From NCBI RefSeq assembly GCF_022815605.1, contig NZ_JALGRP010000001.1:529743-593742 (forward strand): a stretch of 64,000 nt of DNA. The letters are read 5' to 3'. Shown here one piece after another: positions 1-7,737 of this stretch. Position numbers and translations under genes: made by a program. Below the pieces are notes generated by a model. That model worked only from the letters and a program-made list of their open reading frames with translations. It made no database searches and was not told the DNA's origin. The DNA comes from Microbacterium sp. VKM Ac-2923. Its GTDB lineage: Bacteria > Actinomycetota > Actinomycetes > Actinomycetales > Microbacteriaceae. The stretch's first letter is position 1; every line of letters starts with the position of its first letter.

Positions 1-54
1 CAGCTGCGTGCTCAGCGAGGGTTCCCGCCGGCATACGGCGCACGGCATCCGGGG

Positions 55-1296
55 TCAGACGAACGCACTCATCCCGGTGATGTCGCGGCCCAGGAGGAGC
101 GCCTGGACGCTTTCGGTGCCCTCGTAGGTGTGGATGGCCTCGATGTCGGCCATGTGCTGCATGACGCCGTTCTCGAGCAGGATGCCGTTGCCGCCGAGCA
201 GATCGCGGGCGATCGCCGCCACGCGTCGCGCGGCACGGGTGTTGTGGTACTTCGCGAGTGATGCCTGCGTGGGCCGGAGCCCGCCGCTGGTCTCGAGGTC
301 CGCCAAGCGCCGGCAGTACAGCTGCATGGCGGTGAGCTCGTCGAGCATCTGAGCCAGTCGCTCCTGCACCATCTGGAACGCAGCGAGCGGCTTCCCGAAC
401 TGCATGCGCTCGGTGGCATACGTCCGCGCGATCTCATAGCAGGCGGTCGCGTGCCCGAGCGCCGACCACGCGACACCCGACCGCGTGGCGTACAGCACCC
501 GCGAGGCATCCTTGAAGGTGTGCGATCCGGGCAGCACGGCATCCGCGGGAAGACGCAGGTCGTCCAAGGCGATGTGCGCTTGATGGATGCCGCGCAGCGA
601 CACCTTTCCAGTGATGACGGTGCCGACGTAGCCCGGGGTGTCCTGTTCGACGAGGAAGCAGCGGACCTTGCCGTGGTCGTCGCCGCCCTCGTTCTCGACG
701 CGGGCCCAGACGAAGGTGATGCCGCCGGACGCGCCGTTGCCGATCCACTTCTTCGTGCCGCTGAGTGACCAGCCCGCGTCGGTGCGGGTCGCGGTCGTCT
801 CGAGCGACACGGAGTCGGAGCCGTGGTCAGGCTCGGTGAGGGCGAAGGCGCCGAGCACCGTGCCGTCGGCCAGGGACCGCAGCCAGCGCTGCTGCTGCTC
901 GGGGGAGCCGAACAGAGCGAGGGTGCGCAGGGCGAGGCCGCCCTGCACGGCGAGGGCAGTCGCGAGCGAGCCGTCGTGCCGCGACACCTCCATGTTGACG
1001 AGACCGGCCGCCAGCGGCGACGTGTGCGGGAGGTCGGGATGCTCGATGCCGTCGGTGAAGAGCTCGAGCTCGCCCATGCGTTCGACCAGCTCGACGGGGT
1101 AGGTCGCGGCATCCCATTCGCCCTGCATCCGCGTGCCGACCTCATCGACGAATGCCTTGGCGCGGTCCCAGACGGTGCGATCGGCGTCGGGGATGTCGGC
1201 GAACACCGCGTAGTAGTCGGTGTCGCGGCGGCCCAGCAGGTCGTAGTGGGCGACGCGCTCTCCGGGGAGCGTGCGGGCATCGGCGTCGATGGTCAT
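55..1296 (-). CDS. Acyl-CoA dehydrogenase, glutaryl-CoA dehydrogenase-like
   Basis: Flavoenzyme of 413 aa expected to oxidise an acyl-CoA thioester and pass electrons to ETF. Seen: a helical N-terminal part, the FAD/substrate loop FALTEPDHGSD (residues 151-161) followed by KKWIGNG, and a C-terminal segment IHTYEGTESVQALLLGR. The Glu of TYEGT sits where glutaryl-CoA dehydrogenases carry the catalytic base, so that subfamily (lysine, tryptophan or aromatic catabolism) is the best guess; the exact substrate cannot be read. Length is normal for the family. ATG start at 1296. No partner genes such as ETF or CoA-transferase lie within the window, so the pathway is open. It is divergent from the YbaK-type gene. 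Confidence 0.9.
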   Translation of the reverse strand: MTIDADARTLPGERVAHYDLLGRRDTDYYAVFADIPDADRTVWDRAKAFVDEVGTRMQGEWDAATYPVELVERMGELELFTDGIEHPDLPHTSPLAAGLVNMEVSRHDGSLATALAVQGGLALRTLALFGSPEQQQRWLRSLADGTVLGAFALTEPDHGSDSVSLETTATRTDAGWSLSGTKKWIGNGASGGITFVWARVENEGGDDHGKVRCFLVEQDTPGYVGTVITGKVSLRGIHQAHIALDDLRLPADAVLPGSHTFKDASRVLYATRSGVAWSALGHATACYEIARTYATERMQFGKPLAAFQMVQERLAQMLDELTAMQLYCRRLADLETSGGLRPTQASLAKYHNTRAARRVAAIARDLLGGNGILLENGVMQHMADIEAIHTYEGTESVQALLLGRDITGMSAFV

Positions 1297-1372
1297 GGTC
1301 CCCAGTATCGCGCATATTGGGACTGAGTGTCACTGGTGCGGCGAGTTCGGTGGGAGCCGTCGTCGTCGGGTC

Positions 1373-1503
1373 GGGTGTCCAGGACGCCCGGACGTCGTTG
1401 TGGGGTGGCGCGCGGCGTTGGGTGTCCGGGACGCCCGGAGGTTTTCGCGAGGTGGCGCGCGGCGTTGGGTGTCCAGGACACCCGGACGTCTTCGTGGGGC
1501 GTC
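1373..1503. repeat. 47-bp tandem repeat, two full copies plus a partial third
   Basis: Units begin at 1373, 1420 and 1467, each starting GGGTGTCC(A/G)GGAC(G/A)CCCGGA and ending GGTGGCGCGCGGCGTT; the third is cut after about 37 bp. The head of each unit is itself palindromic (GGGTGTCC/GGACACCC). It fills most of the gap between the divergent acyl-CoA dehydrogenase and the YbaK-like gene. The same GTGTC/GACAC theme recurs at 2141-2195 and 51102-51150. Confidence 0.8.
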
Positions 1504-1589
1504 CGGATGTTGTGGACGCTGGCGCAGGGAACGTGAACGGGGTCCGGGGCCGAGGACGACCCGGATGCCGGGCGGGTAGGGTCACGGGC

Positions 1590-2132
1590 GTGAGCGCGCT
1601 GACCTTCCTCCCCGCCGTCGACCATCCCGAGCTCCTCGCCGCGCCCGTCGCCGCCGCGATCGATCGCCTGCCTTCGGACATCGCCGCGCGCATAGAGGTC
1701 GCCGAGGTCGACCCAGCCCTGGCCGATACCGCGGCATTCTGCGCGGCCTACGGTCAGAGCCTCGACATCTCGGCCAACTGCCTCGTGGTGCAGGGCACGC
1801 GCGGCGCCGACGTCCGCACCGCCGCCTGCCTCGCCCTCGCCACGACCCGCCTCGACGTGAACGGAGCGGTGCGGAAGCTGCTCGACGCGCGGAAAGCCAC
1901 GTTCGCGCCGATGGACGACGCCGTGTCGCAGACAGGCATGGAGTACGGCGGCATCACACCCTTCGGCATCCCGGACGACTGGCGACTGCTGCTGGACGCC
2001 CGCGTTGCTGCTCTGCCGCGGGTCATCGTGGGCGCCGGAATCCGCGGCGCGAAGCTCTTCCTCCCGGGCGAGGTGCTGGCATCCCTTCCCGGGGCCGAGA
2101 TCGTGGAGGGTTTGGCCAAGCCCGCGGCGTGA
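1590..2132 (+). CDS. YbaK/EbsC-family aminoacyl-tRNA deacylase-like protein
   Basis: Protein of 180 aa with the YbaK/prolyl-tRNA editing fold. Members hydrolyse misacylated tRNAs such as Cys-tRNA(Pro) in trans. Seen: CLVVQGTRGADVRTAACLAL near residue 60, a KLLDARKATFAP stretch where the family has its conserved Lys, and the family-typical GMEYGGITPFGIPDDW segment. GTG at 1590 is chosen because translation upstream runs through the 47-bp tandem repeat and has no family similarity. Substrate specificity cannot be read from the sequence. Faces the TetR gene across a hairpin region. Confidence 0.85.
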   Translation: MSALTFLPAVDHPELLAAPVAAAIDRLPSDIAARIEVAEVDPALADTAAFCAAYGQSLDISANCLVVQGTRGADVRTAACLALATTRLDVNGAVRKLLDARKATFAPMDDAVSQTGMEYGGITPFGIPDDWRLLLDARVAALPRVIVGAGIRGAKLFLPGEVLASLPGAEIVEGLAKPAA

Positions 2133-2140
2133 GCAGCGCC

Positions 2141-2195
2141 GAGTGTCCACGACACCCGGACGATATTTCACAACGTCCGGGTGTTACGGACACTC
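2141..2195. terminator. Inverted repeat between convergent genes, probable bidirectional terminator
   Basis: Arms at 2141-2162 and 2174-2195 pair at 19 of 22 positions around an 11-nt AT-rich loop. It begins 9 bp after the YbaK-like stop. No T-run follows, which is usual in this GC range. Each arm contains the GTGTC-n3-GACAC theme also found at 51102-51150, so it may be a dispersed repeat rather than only a terminator. Confidence 0.6.
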
Positions 2196-2257
2196 AGCTG
2201 GCGAGGGTGACACCGACCGCGCCGGGGCTGCATCGGGCACGTGCCGGCCCGCGTCAG

Positions 2258-2412
2258 CCGTAGAGGTCCCGCGCGGCCGCGCCGCCGCGGCACGCGTCTG
2301 CCGCGCGCCAGTGCCGCCGCCGCACGCGTCAGCCGCGCGCCAGTGCCGCCGCATGCGTCCGCCGCGCGCCGATGCCGCCGCACGCGTCCGCCGCAGAGGT
2401 CCCGCGCTGCAG
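2258..2412. repeat. GC-rich imperfect tandem repeat of about 29-32 bp
   Basis: Four imperfect copies of (A)CGCGTC-nGCCGCGCGCCAGTGCCGCCGC, with heads near 2292, 2324, 2353 and 2382. They are bracketed by two AGAGGTCCCGCG copies near 2260 and 2395. It lies downstream of the TetR stop and shows no coding signal. Confidence 0.6.
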
Positions 2413-2424
2413 CGGCAGCCCGCG

Positions 2425-3105
2425 TCAGTCGGGCAGGCTCGCGCGCAGGCGCCGGGTGACTTCGGCCGCGGGCATGCGGCGCGGGAAGGCCGCGACGATC
2501 AGGTCGTCGCCCGCGGCGTCGTCGCCGTCGGGGTGCACGCCGTAGCGGCGGAGGGCGTCGTCGAGGGCGCGACGCAGGACGGATGCCGGCACCCGCGCTC
2601 CGCGCATCAGCCGGCGCAGCACGTGGTTGTGCACCGCGGTGACGAGGGCGGCGAAGCCGACGGCATCCAGTGGGTCGAGACCGGGGAGTGCGTCGCGCAG
2701 GTACTGGTCGAAGAGGCGTTCGTAACGGAAGACCGTGACGATCTCGCGGTCGCGCAGGCCGGGGATCTCGCGCACGATCTTGTATCGGCGTCGTGCGAGC
2801 TCAGGGTCGGCGGCGAAGTGGCGGAACACGCGCACCGATGCCTCGCACACGGCCACCCAGGGATCGTCGTGCGGCTGCGAGAGGTAGGCGCGGGTCTCGG
2901 CGAGCAGCACCTCGTGGTCGGCGAAGACGACGTCTTCCTTACCGCCGAACTGACGGAAGAACGTCGAGCGCGACACCCCCGCGGCCTGGGCGATCTGCTC
3001 CACGGAGGTCTGGTCGTAGCCGTGCGCGACGAAGAGGTCGATCGCCGCGGCCACCACAGCCGTGCGACTCGAGGGGGCGGCGCTGTCGGTCACGATGCCG
3101 AGCAT
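2425..3105 (-). CDS. TetR/AcrR-family transcriptional regulator
   Basis: One-component repressor of 226 aa. Seen: an N-terminal HTH in the TetR pattern, IDLFVAHGYDQTSVEQIAQA then GVSRSTFFRQFGGKEDVV (about residues 22-60), and a C-terminal helical ligand-binding region with no recognisable specificity. ATG at 3105 is chosen because further upstream the frame is Arg/Pro-rich antisense-like sequence; GTG at 3093 is an alternative. The divergent neighbour is the FAD oxidoreductase at 3467, a plausible target. The intergenic region carries the four-half-site element at 3242-3304. Confidence 0.88.
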   Translation of the reverse strand: MLGIVTDSAAPSSRTAVVAAAIDLFVAHGYDQTSVEQIAQAAGVSRSTFFRQFGGKEDVVFADHEVLLAETRAYLSQPHDDPWVAVCEASVRVFRHFAADPELARRRYKIVREIPGLRDREIVTVFRYERLFDQYLRDALPGLDPLDAVGFAALVTAVHNHVLRRLMRGARVPASVLRRALDDALRRYGVHPDGDDAAGDDLIVAAFPRRMPAAEVTRRLRASLPD

Positions 3106-3241
3106 ATCCGCGGCCCGCGCACGGGGGCCGTGCGGGCGCGCGGTCCGGGTTCCGCGGTCGGGTGGGAGGGACCGGTGGGACGGAGGCGCGGTCGCCCGTC
3201 GACGTGGGCGTGGAGGCGGCGCGGCGGCTCGGCGGTGTCCC

Positions 3242-3304
3242 AGAAACGCTATTCGTGCGCATGAACGCGTTGCCGCGGCGTTTATCGCCACGAACGGCGT
3301 TTAT
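3242..3304. repeat. Four-half-site palindromic element, AAACGC type
   Basis: Two direct half-sites, AGAAACGC at 3242 and ATGAACGC at 3261 (19 bp apart), are followed by two inverted half-sites GCGTTTAT at 3278 and 3297 (19 bp apart). It lies in the 361-bp gap between the divergent TetR and FAD oxidoreductase genes. Sister elements with the same spacing lie at 47832, 48972, 62101, 62282 and 63049. Function unknown. Confidence 0.75.
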
Positions 3305-3466
3305 CGGCGAGCACATGGCGGCCGGGGCACGACGCGAGGCACGACGCGGGGCGACCGTCCGTGGGTGAACCGCGCGCATCGACCTGCGCGAGACCCCCCG
3401 CTAGACGATCCCCCCGGAGGAGGCAACCGGATGCCGCGTCGCCGTCGCCCGCGGTGGGATGGACGC

Positions 3467-4942
3467 ATGACCTCCCCCCTGTGGCACCGAGACCGGACCT
3501 CCGTCGCGACCCCGTTCGAGGCGGATGCGCGGCACGATGTCGTCATCGTCGGAGCGGGGATCACCGGCTTGTCGACCGCGGTGATGCTCGCCGAAGCGGG
3601 CGTCGATGTCGCCGTCGTCGACGCGGGCGACGTTGGCCAGGGGGCGACCGCGGCGTCGGTGGGAATGGCATCCCTTTTGCAGGGGACGACGCTGGCGGCA
3701 CTGCGGCGGCATCATCCGGCGGGACTCGTCCGCGCGTACGTCGACGCGAATCGCGCCGGCCAGGAGTGGCTCGCCGCGCGGGCGGGCGGGGCGGCCGACC
3801 GCCGCACGGCGTTCACCTTCGGGCGGGGGCTCGCCACTGACGTCGCGCTCGACGCGGTGCGCGACGCGGCCCGTGAGGCCGGTCTGCCCGTTCGCGAAGA
3901 CGCGCCCGGCGACCTCGGCGGGCACACCCCCGTGCGTGCCCTCGCCCTCGACGACCAGCTCGCACTCGATCCCGTGCTGCTCGCGACCACGCTCGCGCGC
4001 GCGGCGGTCGACGCCGGCGCAAAGATCCACACGGGCGTTCGCGTAAGGGATGTGCGGGCGCTGCCGAGCGGTCGCATCGACACCGACCACGGCACCCTCT
4101 TCGGCGACACCGTCGTGCTCGCCACCGGCACCCCCCTCACGCGACGCGGTCTCTACGACCTGAAGACGCGCGCCCTGCGCTCGTGGGCGATCGCCTTCGA
4201 GATGGAGGGGGATGCCGAGACCCCGGGCGGTATGTGGAGCGAGGTCGGCGCCGGCGGACGCAGCGTCGTGGCGGCGCCGTCGTCGTTCGGGCGTTCCGTG
4301 CTCATCGTCACGGGGGCGCGGCATCCGGTGGGCTCGGCTCGGTCGGAGGTCGCGCTCGCCGAGGAGTTGGCCGCGTGGGCGCGGCGGACGCTCCCCGTCG
4401 GCGCCGAGATCGCGCGGTGGTCTGGCCAGGACTATCAGTCGCACAACCTGGTGCCGTTCGTCGGAGGGATGCCGCGCGGCCTCGGCCGTCTGCGCTTCGC
4501 CACGGGATACGCGGGGTGGGGTCTGGCCAACGGCCCGGCGGCCGCGATGCGCCTCACGGACGAGATCCGCGGCGTTTCGCGCGGTGCTCGGCCGCGGTGG
4601 ATGCGCACGATCGGAACGCGCATGACCGTGCCCGCCGACCTCGGCCGGGGGATCGGGGAAGCGAGCCGACGGGTCGGAGTGGCGGCGGGGGCGCTGTCCG
4701 CGGCCGTTCCGGCGCCGGCGAAGCGTCCGGCGGAGGGCGCGGGCGTCGTGGCTCGGCAGGGGCTGCGCACCGCCGCCGTGTCGACCATCGACGGCCGGAC
4801 CCGCGTCGTCGTCGCCCCGGCTCCGCTCACCTGGAATGACGCCGAACGCTCCTGGGACAGCCCGGTCGACGGCTCGCGCTACGCACCCGACGGCTTGCGG
4901 CTCGAGGGCGCGGCCTCGGCGGATCTCCCGTCGGCGGGCTGA
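3467..4942 (+). CDS. FAD-dependent oxidoreductase (DAO family) with degenerate Rieske-like C-terminus
   Basis: Protein of 491 aa. Residues about 24-52 form a dinucleotide-binding fold (VVIVGAGITGLSTAVMLAEA) and the body matches glycine oxidase/DadA-like FAD oxidoreductases, ending with FATGYAGWGLANGPAAAMRL. In relatives the C-terminus is a Rieske [2Fe-2S] domain. Here the framework LTWNDAERSWDSPVDGSRYA and the following DGLRLEGAA are kept, but the expected CPCHGSR reads SPVDGSR and the earlier Cys-x-His ligands read as Ala/Pro, so no cluster can bind. ATG at 3467 chosen; ATG at 3431 would add a basic 12-residue lead. Substrate unknown. Confidence 0.85.
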   Translation: MTSPLWHRDRTSVATPFEADARHDVVIVGAGITGLSTAVMLAEAGVDVAVVDAGDVGQGATAASVGMASLLQGTTLAALRRHHPAGLVRAYVDANRAGQEWLAARAGGAADRRTAFTFGRGLATDVALDAVRDAAREAGLPVREDAPGDLGGHTPVRALALDDQLALDPVLLATTLARAAVDAGAKIHTGVRVRDVRALPSGRIDTDHGTLFGDTVVLATGTPLTRRGLYDLKTRALRSWAIAFEMEGDAETPGGMWSEVGAGGRSVVAAPSSFGRSVLIVTGARHPVGSARSEVALAEELAAWARRTLPVGAEIARWSGQDYQSHNLVPFVGGMPRGLGRLRFATGYAGWGLANGPAAAMRLTDEIRGVSRGARPRWMRTIGTRMTVPADLGRGIGEASRRVGVAAGALSAAVPAPAKRPAEGAGVVARQGLRTAAVSTIDGRTRVVVAPAPLTWNDAERSWDSPVDGSRYAPDGLRLEGAASADLPSAG

Positions 4943-5195
4943 GGGACGGGATGCCGCGGCGTGCTGTGCAGCCGACGGAAGCATCGGGCTGAGGCACGGG
5001 ATATCGCGGCGCGGTGCGGTGGCGTCGGCGGTGGCGGGTCGAGGGACGGTATGCCGCGGCGTGCTGCGGCGGCGTCGGTGGTGGCGGGTGGAGGGACGGG
5101 ATCCGCGGCGTGTTGTCGGTCGTCGGAAGCGGCGGGCTGGATCGGTATGCCGCGGCGTGCTGCGTCGGATGGCTGAGGGTCGGGATGCCGCGGCG
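4941..5195. repeat. 50-bp period imperfect tandem repeat array, about six units
   Basis: Copies of GAGGGACGGGATGCCGCGGC-GTGCTG begin near 4941, 4991, 5041, 5091, 5137 and 5174; the first four are exactly 50 bp apart. Sequence between the cores is also related (CGTCGGnGGTGGCGGGT), so this is a degenerating minisatellite and not a CRISPR. It fills most of the gap between the FAD oxidoreductase and the LysE gene; the remaining ~130 bp shows nothing. Confidence 0.75.
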
Positions 5196-5328
5196 CGCTT
5201 GTGGCATCGTCGAGGGTGGCGGGCGCAGGCCGCGAGACGGCGTCTGACGAGACTGCTGCAGCCGGCAGCTGAAATGTCACCGAGACGCAGTCTCGGCCGG
5301 GTCCGCCGTCGGAGCGCCGCCGCCCGCC

Positions 5329-5961
5329 TCAGCTCTTCGCGCCGGTGAACGCGAGCGCGCCGCCGAGACCGATCATCATGACGCCGCCCGTCGCGGAGAG
5401 CGTCGAGATGCGCTTCGGCGAGCGGGCGAACCACGTGCGGGCCGTGCCCGCGGCGAGTGCCCACACGCTGTCGCAGGTCAGCGCGAGCACCTGGAAGATG
5501 AGGCCCAGCACGAGCAGCTGCATCCACACCGCCCCCGCGCGCGGGTCGACGAACTGCGGCAGCACGGCGACGAAGAAGGCGATGGTCTTGGGGTTCGTGA
5601 CGCCCACGATGAAGCCCTGGCGAAGGAGCGTCCACGACGACGCGGGGGCGGTCGCGGCCCCGGCGACGTGCGCGTGGCGATGGCGGATCGCCTGGATGCC
5701 GAGCCACACGAGGTAGATCGCGCCGACGATCTTCAGCACGGTGAAGGCGACGACGGAGGATGCCACGATCGCGCCGACCCCGAACGCGACGGCGAGGACC
5801 GCGGGCACGGTGCCGAGGGCGTTGCCGACGACGCTGAGCACACCCGCGCGGCGGCCGAGGGCGATCGACCGACCGATGACGAACAGCACGCTGGGACCCG
5901 GGATGACGATGATGACGACCGACGCGGCGACGAAGGCTGCGAGGTGCTCGATCGGAGGCAT
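5329..5961 (-). CDS. LysE/RhtB-family amino acid exporter
   Basis: Integral membrane protein of 210 aa with about six hydrophobic segments. Seen: the family N-terminal signature VIIVIPGPSVLFVIGRSIALG (first 20 residues of it at about 17-36), a central FIVGVTNPKTIAFFVAVLPQ typical of LysE/RhtB, and a terminal GLGGALAF helix. Members export amino acids or derivatives by proton antiport. ATG at 5961. No linked regulator; substrate undetermined. Confidence 0.9.
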   Translation of the reverse strand: MPPIEHLAAFVAASVVIIVIPGPSVLFVIGRSIALGRRAGVLSVVGNALGTVPAVLAVAFGVGAIVASSVVAFTVLKIVGAIYLVWLGIQAIRHRHAHVAGAATAPASSWTLLRQGFIVGVTNPKTIAFFVAVLPQFVDPRAGAVWMQLLVLGLIFQVLALTCDSVWALAAGTARTWFARSPKRISTLSATGGVMMIGLGGALAFTGAKS

Positions 5962-6041
5962 GCGTGCAGCGTACTGCCCTCGCGTTTCACGAAGTTCCCG
6001 CGCCTCGAGCCCGCCCGCGCGGTGCGCTCCGGCGCGTACTC

Positions 6042-6126
6042 CGCGTGAGGGGTCAAAAATTGTCGCCTAGCGGCCTCGCTGAGCGACAAGAATTGACCTC
6101 TCACGCGCCTGCTCGACCCCCACGCG
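6042..6126. repeat. Long inverted repeat with an additional third arm
   Basis: Arms of about 24 bp at 6043-6066 (GCGTGAGGGGTCAAAAATTG then TCGC) and 6083-6106 pair almost completely around a 16-nt loop that can itself fold. A further copy of the right-arm end (GACCCCCACGCG) ends at 6126, with its CACGCG exactly 19 bp after the first. It lies downstream of the nitrate reductase electron-transfer gene and upstream of lysE, so it may also act as a terminator. Confidence 0.65.
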
Positions 6127-6156
6127 CATGGCTGACCTCGCGCGCCTGCCCGACCC

Positions 6157-7737
6157 TCAGGCCGGCACGGCCTCCCGCGCGAGCAGCTCGCTGATTCGCC
6201 CGACGCAGCCGCCGCAGCCGGTGCCGGCGCGGGTCGACGCCTTCACGCACGCCACGGTGGGTTCCCCGGCGGCGACAGCCTCGCGGATCGCGCCCGCGCT
6301 CACGCCGTTGCACCAGCACACCGTGGCATCCGCGGCGAACGGGTCGGCCACGACGGCCATCCCGGTGTCGGGGGCGTCGAGCCGCAGCAACGACGAGCGG
6401 TCGGCGGGCAGCTCGGAGCCCCGCTCGAACAGAAGGGTCAGCTCCGCGCCGGTGCGCGGCATCCCGACCGCGACGAAGCCGGTCAGCACCCCGTCGACCG
6501 TGACGAGCTTGACGTATGCCCCGCGGGCAGGGTCGGCCCAGAGCGTGACCTGGGGGCCGTGGCATCCGGGGGCGTGGGAGAAGGGGTCGGCGTCGACCGC
6601 GCCTCCGGCGACGACGTCGATGCCCTCGGCCTTCAGCATCACGACCCCGGGGCGTTCGACGGGCGCCGGCACGGCTGCCCCGGCAGAGGACACCCCCGAC
6701 GACAGCAGCGCCGCCAGCCGGTCGGCCTGCCGCCAGCCCGGGCCGATGAGCCCGCTCGGGCCTCCCGGCACACGGCCGTCGGCGCCGGCGTCGGCCGGAT
6801 CGGCGACGTGGGCGCAGTCGCCGATGGCGAAGACGTGCGGGTCGGTCCACGAGCGCGATGCCCCGTCGACCAGCACACCGCTCGAGATGGCGAGACCGGC
6901 GAGGGATGCCACCTCGGTGCGTGCCGCGACCCCGCACGACAGTACGAGCAGGTCGCCCGCGAGCACCTTGCCGTCGGCGCAGACGAGGCCGTCGAACCAC
7001 GCCTGACCGTGGTCGTCGTAGCGCTGCACGATGCTCTCCGCGCGGGCGTGGTGCATCATCTCGACGCCGACGGTCGTGGCGGCGGCGGCGAGCACGCGTC
7101 CGCCGTTCTCGTCGAGCGTGCGGTTCATCGGGGCGGCGGAGTGGTACGCCACCATCACCTCGGCGCCGGCTTCGGCGGCGGCCAGCGCCAGCTCCATGCC
7201 GAGCACCCCCGCGCCGAGCACGACGATGCGCTGACCGGCCGACACCGCTGCGCGCACGTGCTCCGCGTCGGCGAGATCTCGGAGCGCCACGACCCCGCGG
7301 GGGAGCGGCGCCGAACCGTGGTCGAGCTGGTCGGGAACCCCCGGCCGCGCCGCGCGGTGCCGCTGCGCCCGCTCGAGACCGGCGAGGGTGGGAACGTTCG
7401 CGCGCGCCCCGGTCGCGAGTACGAGCCGGTCATAGGGGATCCGGATGCCGTCGTGCAGCCGCACGACCCGACGGTCGCGGTCGACGCCGACCACCGTCAT
7501 CCCGAGCACGAACCGCACGCCGGCTTCTTCGGCGACGAGACGGTCGCCCATGTCGAGGCCGTCGCGGTCGGCCCGGCCGACGGCGTACTCGGCGAGCAGC
7601 ACGCGGTTGTAGACGTCGTGCGTCTCGGCGCCGATGACCGTCAGGTCGATGCGCCCATCGCGCACCGCGGGCAGGAGTCCCTCGATCAGCCGTGCCCCGA
7701 CGGGGCCGTAACCCACCAGCACCACACGCTCAGACAT
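6157..7737 (-). CDS. FAD-dependent NAD(P)H electron-transfer subunit of assimilatory nitrate reductase (NasB-like)
   Basis: Protein of 526 aa. Seen: an N-terminal FAD fold (VVLVGYGPVGARLIEGLLPA), a second Rossmann fold near residue 150 (RIVVLGAGVLGMELALAAAE), the FAD-closing motif VFAIGDCAHVADP, and a C-terminal BFD-like [2Fe-2S] module with CWCNGV...CVKASTRAGTGCGGC. This matches the N-terminal half of nitrite reductase large subunits plus a BFD domain but lacks the siroheme reductase half. It most likely feeds NAD(P)H electrons to the overlapping nitrate reductase. ATG at 7737 overlaps the upstream stop by 8 bp. Confidence 0.85.
   Translation of the reverse strand: MSERVVLVGYGPVGARLIEGLLPAVRDGRIDLTVIGAETHDVYNRVLLAEYAVGRADRDGLDMGDRLVAEEAGVRFVLGMTVVGVDRDRRVVRLHDGIRIPYDRLVLATGARANVPTLAGLERAQRHRAARPGVPDQLDHGSAPLPRGVVALRDLADAEHVRAAVSAGQRIVVLGAGVLGMELALAAAEAGAEVMVAYHSAAPMNRTLDENGGRVLAAAATTVGVEMMHHARAESIVQRYDDHGQAWFDGLVCADGKVLAGDLLVLSCGVAARTEVASLAGLAISSGVLVDGASRSWTDPHVFAIGDCAHVADPADAGADGRVPGGPSGLIGPGWRQADRLAALLSSGVSSAGAAVPAPVERPGVVMLKAEGIDVVAGGAVDADPFSHAPGCHGPQVTLWADPARGAYVKLVTVDGVLTGFVAVGMPRTGAELTLLFERGSELPADRSSLLRLDAPDTGMAVVADPFAADATVCWCNGVSAGAIREAVAAGEPTVACVKASTRAGTGCGGCVGRISELLAREAVPA

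Noticed and set aside
1-54. Possible gene end at the left edge
   Set aside because: No frame with coding character ends here; 54 bp is too short to judge.
4941-5195. Regular 50-bp repeats resembling a CRISPR array
   Set aside because: Repeat cores diverge between copies, the intervening sequence is itself repeated, and no cas genes are near.
3401-5707. 768-codon minus-strand open frame opposite the FAD oxidoreductase
   Set aside because: Arg/Pro/His-rich composition with no domain; it is the antisense shadow of a high-GC gene and runs through the minisatellite.
6043-6106. Inverted repeat considered as the ends of an insertion sequence
   Set aside because: Only 16 nt between the arms and no transposase; it fits a hairpin or terminator.
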